Source: CBDFHV01 sp965247705 (GTDB lineage: Bacteria; Pseudomonadota; Alphaproteobacteria; Rhodospirillales; CAMCUA01). From it: a stretch of DNA of 9,622 bases. The first letter of the stretch is position 1; the number at the start of each line of letters is the position of its first letter. The DNA is taken from contig CBDFHV010000041.1 in assembly GCA_965247705.1 (NCBI GenBank), positions 1 to 9,622 of the forward strand, in the 5' to 3' direction. Positions 5,556 to 9,622 of this stretch are shown here, in pieces. Below the pieces are notes generated by a model. That model made no database searches and had not been told where the DNA came from. It worked only from the letters and a program-made list of their open reading frames with translations. The translations under genes and the position numbers were made by a program.

Positions 5556-5927
5556 ATGGTCACGAGCAAAACGGTTCTCATCGTTGAAGACAATGAGCTA
5601 AATATGAAGCTTTTCAACGATTTGTTGCAAGCTTATGGATTTCACACGATTCAATCGAGAGATGGCACGAATTTTCTCGAAATGGTGCGGACGCACCGCC
5701 CGGATCTGGTGCTGATGGACATCCAATTGCCCGAGATTTCCGGCATCGAATTGACCCGTTCCATCAAGGCCGATGAGGATCTTCGGAACATCCCGGTAAT
5801 TGCCGTCACGGCTTTCGCCCTGAACGGCGACGAGGAGCGAATAAAATCCGAAGGATGCGACGGCTACATCGCCAAGCCCATATCAGTGCCGGACTTCCTG
5901 GCCACGATAAACAGCTTCCTGGCCTGA
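5556..5927 (+). CDS. divK: DivK-type single-domain response regulator
   Basis: This 123-residue protein is a lone receiver domain with no output domain. It has the acidic pair E11-D12 (VLIVEDNELNMKLF), the phosphoacceptor D55 in LVLMDIQLPEISG, the switch T85 in AVTAFA and the conserved K108 in AKPIS. The stretches VEDNELNMKLF, LMDIQLPEISG and GDEERI are typical of alphaproteobacterial DivK. In Caulobacter, DivK is phosphorylated by DivJ, dephosphorylated by PleC, and acts through DivL to control CckA-CtrA and cell polarity. That role is inferred here. ATG 5556 is chosen because it gives the family length and because the longer in-frame TTG at 5472 lies inside the -35 box. Only a weak AGG precedes the ATG. 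It is convergent with rpmG. No pleD is visible beside it. Confidence 0.92.
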   Translation: MVTSKTVLIVEDNELNMKLFNDLLQAYGFHTIQSRDGTNFLEMVRTHRPDLVLMDIQLPEISGIELTRSIKADEDLRNIPVIAVTAFALNGDEERIKSEGCDGYIAKPISVPDFLATINSFLA

Positions 5928-5972
5928 TCGCCGAGGGCGAAACGACGGAATCGGCAACGAGCGCCTGACCCC

Positions 5973-5993
5973 GGGAGCTGAGAGCTGGCTCCC
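5973..5993. terminator. Possible stem-loop between convergent divK and rpmG
   Basis: GGGAGC (5973-5978) pairs with GCTCCC (5988-5993) around a 9-base loop, midway between the divK stop (5927) and the rpmG stop (6013). Its position suits a shared terminator, but neither strand shows a T-run after the stem, so intrinsic termination would be weak. Confidence 0.3.
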
Positions 5994-6012
5994 TTGGCGG
6001 GACTCGTGGCCC

Positions 6013-6180
6013 TTATTTGATTTTCGCTTCCTTGAACGCGACGTGCTTCCGCACCACCGGGTCGTATTTGCGGAACTCAAGCTTCTCCGTCGTATTGCGC
6101 GGATTCTTTTTGGTTACGTAGTAGAAACCGGTGTCGGCCGTGCTGACCAGCTTGACCAGTATCGTCGTGGGTTTGGCCAT
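6013..6180 (-). CDS. rpmG: 50S ribosomal protein L33
   Basis: The 55-residue protein begins MAKPTTILVKLVSTADTGFY, continues YVTKKNPRN and ends KHVAFKEAKIK. It is a full-length L33 of the large ribosomal subunit, located near the E site. It contains no cysteine, so it is the zinc-free (C-minus) form usual in Alphaproteobacteria. The ATG at 6178-6180 is supported by a good GAGGAG a few bases upstream. It is the last gene of the minus-strand run rnr, S41 protease, rpmG, 69 bases after the protease stop. Placement of rpmG close to rnr is common in Alphaproteobacteria. The call rests on a match along the whole protein. Confidence 0.97.
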   Translation of the reverse strand: MAKPTTILVKLVSTADTGFYYVTKKNPRNTTEKLEFRKYDPVVRKHVAFKEAKIK

Positions 6181-6197
6181 GGATATTCTCCTCGGGG

Positions 6198-6214
6198 CTC
6201 CGCGACAGGCGGAG
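6198..6214 (-). promoter_or_regulatory. Hairpin just upstream of the rpmG ribosome binding site
   Basis: CTCCGC (6198-6203) and GCGGAG (6209-6214) form a perfect 6-bp stem with a 5-base loop, directly before the rpmG Shine-Dalgarno sequence. A second stem, GGCGG (6220-6224) / CCGCC (6232-6236), lies beside it. Together they may separate rpmG expression from the protease message or stabilise a processed end. They have no T-run. Confidence 0.3.
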
Positions 6215-6249
6215 AATTGGGCGGCAACTTACCGCCGAGCGGCGGATTG

Positions 6250-7824
6250 TCAAGGCAGCGGACGCGGCGCGGCGGCGACCGAAGACGACAAGTCCAGGAC
6301 GTGGGCGTAAAGACCCGGATCGCTTAGCAGCCGCTTGGCCATCGCGACGTCCAGGCCCTGGCGACGGCGCTCCGCCGGACAGGTGTCGCGAAGGCTCCCC
6401 CGCGACGGTCCCTCTTCCACGGTGGATCGACGCCACCGGTCCAAGTCCCGCGAGGTATCGGCGCCATTGGCCAGGACCCTGGCAATAGCGTCGTCGTCGC
6501 CATCGCGAAATCCGCTGGTACAGACTTGTGGCCGGACCCCAAGACCTTGCAAAACGTATCCGGAGGGGGCGAACAGCCGCGACCAGGTCAGGGTGATCTC
6601 GCCGTCGTTGGGTGTTCGAATCACCGTCTGGACCGTGCCCTTGCCGAAGGAACTGGTTCCGACGAGGATGGCGCGCCCATGATCCTGTAGAGCCGCGGCG
6701 ACGATCTCCGCCGCCGAAGCGGAGCGTCCGTCGATCAGGATCACCATCGGGTTGTCACCCAGGACGTCGTCGCCGCCCGCGTCGTAGTGCTGCACGCTGT
6801 CGGGATGCCGGCCGCGGGTATTGACGATGTCGCCGCGGGTCAGGAACTGGTCGGCGACTCGAATCGATTGCTTGAGAAGTCCACCGGGATTGCCGCGAAG
6901 ATCCAAGATCAAGCCCTTTGGCGGATTCGCTGCCCGATCGGCAATTTCCTTCAGTTGCGCGGCCAGGGCCGCGGCGGTGCTCTGGTTGAAGCTGCCGATG
7001 CGAATATGCAACAGGTCGCCGTCCCGCTGGATGGAGACCGTGTTGGGCACGATGTGAGCCCGCTCCAGCGTCAGGTCCTCGGCCTCGCCACCTTTGGCGC
7101 GGACGACAGACACCATCAGGCTTGTCCCGACGGGTCCCCTTAGGCTTTCCCGCACGTCCCGAACGGACATGTCCTTGGTGGAAACCCGGTCGATGGCGAC
7201 AATCCTGTCGTCTTCCCGCAGATTCCCCGCCTCCGCCGGCGTGTCGGACATGATGCGGGTCACGCGAAGGGCGCCGTCCTCAAGCACGTAGCTGATGCCG
7301 ATGCCACCGAACCCCTCGCGCTTGGCCCGCAGTTCGCGGGCCTCCTCGGCGCCGGCGTAGCGCGAGTAGATATCCAGGTTCGACAGGGCGCCGTCGAAGA
7401 CGGCCTGGTAGATTTGCTCGGCGTCCGCCGCGCGCAGTTCCCGGGAATACCGGCGCCCGGCGGCGACGACGTCCACGGTTACCGCCGCCCAGCTACCGAC
7501 ATCGTTGGCCAGTGGTGCCTTGAACGTGCCGACAATCTGGGCGTCGACGGAAACCACAAGCTGGTCCCCGTCGCGCCTTACCGTCAAGGATGGGTCGATG
7601 ACCCCCACGCCCTGCATGCCTTCGAGGGCCACGGCTTCCACGGTGAGGGGCTCCAGATATCGCTCGACAACGCGCCCGAACCCGGCCGCCAGCGTCTCGC
7701 GCGCCGCTATGCGCGGAAACGGCGTGACTGCTTCGGGCGCGGGCGGCGGTGGCACCGCACAGGCGCTCAGCCCCGCGATCAAGCACAGCGGGCCAAGGGT
7801 TGGGATCCGAAACCAGCTTTTCAT
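6250..7824 (-). CDS. S41-family C-terminal processing peptidase, lipoprotein with PDZ domain
   Basis: This 524-residue protein carries a lipoprotein signal (LIAGLSAC, C22 as the lipidated residue) followed by a proline-rich linker, so it should be anchored in the envelope. Residues 40-165 are a family-unassigned N-terminal region. A PDZ domain spans about 170-250, including GIGISYV and the typical PAEAGNLREDDRIVAID. The S41 core follows, with LILDLRGNPGGLL (305-317), the nucleophile S370 in DGRSASAAEI and the general-base K395 in SSFGKGTVQ: the Ser-Lys dyad of CtpA/Tsp proteases. These enzymes trim or degrade periplasmic and membrane proteins from the C-terminus. About 90 residues after the core (435-524) contain two cysteines (C435, C482) and no domain I recognise. 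ATG 7822-7824 has only a weak ribosome site. The gene lies 81 bases after rnr, probably in the same transcript. Confidence 0.93.
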   Translation of the reverse strand: MKSWFRIPTLGPLCLIAGLSACAVPPPPAPEAVTPFPRIAARETLAAGFGRVVERYLEPLTVEAVALEGMQGVGVIDPSLTVRRDGDQLVVSVDAQIVGTFKAPLANDVGSWAAVTVDVVAAGRRYSRELRAADAEQIYQAVFDGALSNLDIYSRYAGAEEARELRAKREGFGGIGISYVLEDGALRVTRIMSDTPAEAGNLREDDRIVAIDRVSTKDMSVRDVRESLRGPVGTSLMVSVVRAKGGEAEDLTLERAHIVPNTVSIQRDGDLLHIRIGSFNQSTAAALAAQLKEIADRAANPPKGLILDLRGNPGGLLKQSIRVADQFLTRGDIVNTRGRHPDSVQHYDAGGDDVLGDNPMVILIDGRSASAAEIVAAALQDHGRAILVGTSSFGKGTVQTVIRTPNDGEITLTWSRLFAPSGYVLQGLGVRPQVCTSGFRDGDDDAIARVLANGADTSRDLDRWRRSTVEEGPSRGSLRDTCPAERRRQGLDVAMAKRLLSDPGLYAHVLDLSSSVAAAPRPLP

Positions 7825-7905
7825 GGGATCGGATTGTTCCCGATTTGCCGGTTCCCGTCACCCTCGAATTTCATTGCTGGGGTTCAGGCGGTTAAAATGT
7901 CGGGT

Positions 7906-9622
7906 CTATCGCCGCCGCCGGGGTGGCCGGGATGGCGCTCGTCGAGGCCGGCCCGAGCGCCCGGCCGCCTTTTGCGGCGGCGGCACGCCATCCTCGAGAA
8001 TATGAAGCACCAAGCTGCCCGTCACCGGGTCCGCCTCGACCAGCACAACCTCCACCGAGTCGCCCAGACGATACATTCGCCCCCAATCACGGCCCCGAAG
8101 TTCGTGGCGAGACTCGTTATGATCGTAGTAGTCGTCGGGCAGGCTTCGCATCGGCACCAACCCGTCGCCGCCACTGTCGTCCAGGGTGACGAACAGGCCG
8201 AAACGGGTCACACCGGTTACCCGGCCGGTGAAGTTCGTCCCCACCCGGTCGGCGAGGTAGGCCGCGGTAAACCGGTCGACGGCATCCCGTTCGGCCGCCG
8301 CGGCACGACGCTCGGTCATGCACAGGTGCTCGCCCATCTCCTCGAGGGGCCGGCTTGGATCCTCTAGTCCTCCCTCCCCCAGGTTCAACCCGCGGATCAG
8401 GGCGCGGTGCACCAGAAGGTCCGCGTAGCGCCGGATCGGCGACGTGAAATGGGCGTATCGCTTTAGGTTGAGACCGTAGTGGCCCAAGTTGTCGGGTGCG
8501 TAGGCGGCCTGGGACTGGCTGCGAAGCACCAACTCGTGAACCATCCGCTCGTGCGGCGTGCCGGCCACGCGCTCGAGCAGTCCATTGAACTGGCGAGGCT
8601 GGATGATCTGTCCCCGCGCCAACGACAAGCCTAGCCCCTTCAGGACCTCGCGCAGGGACTCCAGCTTCTCCGGGGCCGGGACGTCATGAACCCGGTACAT
8701 GCAGGGCTGGCGGCGCCGTTCGAGGGTCTCGGCGGCAGCCACGTTGGCGGTAATCATGAACTCTTCGATCAAACGATGACTGTCCAACCGGGCGCGAAGG
8801 CGGATTCCCGTCACGTTGCCCATTTCGTCCACCACCACCTGTCGTTCGGGCATGTCCAGTTCCAGGACGCCCCGCTGCTGGCGGTGACGGGCCAAGGCCG
8901 CGTAGGCGCCGAAGAGGGGGTCGATGACTGGCCCTATCAAGGGTGCCGTCACATCATCCGGTGTGCCGTCTTGGGCCGCCTGGGCCTGCTCGTAGGTGAG
9001 CCGAGCGGTCGACCGCATGACCGCCCGCTCGAAGCGATGCCGTTTCAGGCCGCCGTCGGCGCCGATCCACAGGTGAGCGGCCAGGCAGGGCCGGTCCTCC
9101 GCCGGCTTGAGCGAACACCAGCCGTTGGACAGAGTCTCGGGCAGCATGGGCACCACCCGATCCGGGAAATAGACCGAGTTTCCCCGTTCGTAGGCGGCCT
9201 TATCCAGCGGGCTTGCCGAGCGGACGTACCAGGACACATCGGCGATGGCGACGATCAGGTGCCAGGCCTCTTCGCCTTTGCCCGACACCGGTTCCGCCCA
9301 GACCGCGTCGTCGAAATCCCGGGCATCGGCGCCATCGATGGTCACCAGGGGCAGGTCCCGCAGGTCTACCCGGCGGTCGAGGGGAGCCGACCCGGCCGCT
9401 TCGGCCTGTTCCACCGCATCCTCGGTAAAGGCCTGGGGAATGCCATGGTCATGGAGCGCGATGAGGCTAACCGCGGGCGCCCCGTCGCTGCCGCCCAGGC
9501 GTTGGACCACCTTCGCCCGCCCCAACCCCAGACGGCCGGACGAGATCACCTGGGCCAGAACCAGTTCGCCCGACTGCGCGCCGGCGGACTCCGAATCGGC
9601 GACCGCATACTCGCCGCGGTTG
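7906..9622 (-). CDS. rnr: Ribonuclease R, 3'-5' exoribonuclease (partial, 5' end off right edge)
   Basis: The visible 571 residues cover the end of the cold-shock/OB region (GELVLAQ at the edge), the RNB catalytic domain, the S1 domain and a basic tail. The catalytic motif TIDGADARDFDDAV (about 9300-9340) has the four aspartates that bind two magnesium ions. The RNB domain also shows HFTSPIRRYADLLVHR (about 8400-8460). The S1 domain spans about 7987-8226 (GRVTGVTRFGLFVTLDD onward). The end is proline- and arginine-rich, closing with RRRR, which in this family aids binding to structured RNA. RNase R degrades structured RNA and takes part in rRNA quality control and mRNA turnover. Translation is continuous to the window edge; the internal GTG at 9547-9549 is not the start. 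It is the first visible gene of the rnr, S41 protease, rpmG run. Confidence 0.97.
   Translation of the reverse strand, partial: NRGEYAVADSESAGAQSGELVLAQVISSGRLGLGRAKVVQRLGGSDGAPAVSLIALHDHGIPQAFTEDAVEQAEAAGSAPLDRRVDLRDLPLVTIDGADARDFDDAVWAEPVSGKGEEAWHLIVAIADVSWYVRSASPLDKAAYERGNSVYFPDRVVPMLPETLSNGWCSLKPAEDRPCLAAHLWIGADGGLKRHRFERAVMRSTARLTYEQAQAAQDGTPDDVTAPLIGPVIDPLFGAYAALARHRQQRGVLELDMPERQVVVDEMGNVTGIRLRARLDSHRLIEEFMITANVAAAETLERRRQPCMYRVHDVPAPEKLESLREVLKGLGLSLARGQIIQPRQFNGLLERVAGTPHERMVHELVLRSQSQAAYAPDNLGHYGLNLKRYAHFTSPIRRYADLLVHRALIRGLNLGEGGLEDPSRPLEEMGEHLCMTERRAAAAERDAVDRFTAAYLADRVGTNFTGRVTGVTRFGLFVTLDDSGGDGLVPMRSLPDDYYDHNESRHELRGRDWGRMYRLGDSVEVVLVEADPVTGSLVLHILEDGVPPPQKAAGRSGRPRRAPSRPPRRRR

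Noticed and set aside
7821..7874. 17-codon upstream frame (MKFEGDGNRQIGNNPIP) whose TGA overlaps the S41 protease ATG as ATGA
   Set aside because: The overlap would suit translational coupling, but no ribosome binding site precedes its ATG and so short a frame is easily due to chance.
7414..8367. 317-codon plus-strand frame across the S41 protease and rnr
   Set aside because: It overlaps two strongly supported minus-strand genes and shows no domain.

Overview
The window is GC-rich and its gene content points to an alphaproteobacterium, most likely Rhodospirillales-like. It carries a DivK-type single-domain response regulator, a ribosomal protein L33 without cysteines, and an rnr / S41 peptidase / rpmG gene run on the minus strand. 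The order assignment is an inference from protein resemblance and gene order, because no search could be run.

Layout from left to right: a family 2 glycosyltransferase runs off the left edge on the minus strand (1-528). A divergent control region with a perfect 20-bp dyad follows (529-739). A complete, apparently intact IS1595-family insertion sequence lies at 748-1824, bounded by a perfect 8-bp target duplication. A Crp/Fnr-family regulator gene starts at 1882 and is broken in two ways: a one-base deletion just before its helix-turn-helix (about 2416-2420), and an IS21-family element (2557-5116) inserted near its 3' end. The last 56 bases of the regulator gene reappear on the far side of the IS21 element at 5123-5178. 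Joining the halves across the duplicated CCATGG target restores a natural Crp-like C-terminus. The IS21 element has its own one-base deletion in istA, directly after the second catalytic aspartate, while istB is intact.

Downstream of the broken regulator is a compositionally different stretch (5179-5555). It holds a perfect TGTGA-N6-TCACA dyad, a possible -10 box at class II spacing, a small hairpin, a strong ribosome binding site with a 53-codon reading frame, and a TTGACA-N17-CATGAT promoter for divK (5556-5927). divK converges with a minus-strand run of rpmG (6013-6180), an S41-family lipoprotein protease (6250-7824) and ribonuclease R (7906 to beyond the right edge).

Subtracting both insertion sequences gives the ancestral order: glycosyltransferase (minus), crp-like regulator (plus), small ORF (plus), divK (plus), then rpmG, S41 protease and rnr (minus). 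The main story is therefore serial damage to one regulator gene: an IS immediately upstream, a frameshift before the DNA-binding helix, and a second IS inside the 3' end. I did not find a new defence system, RNA gene or CRISPR array. The most unusual intact structure is the CRP-box / leader / small-ORF unit at 5173-5438.
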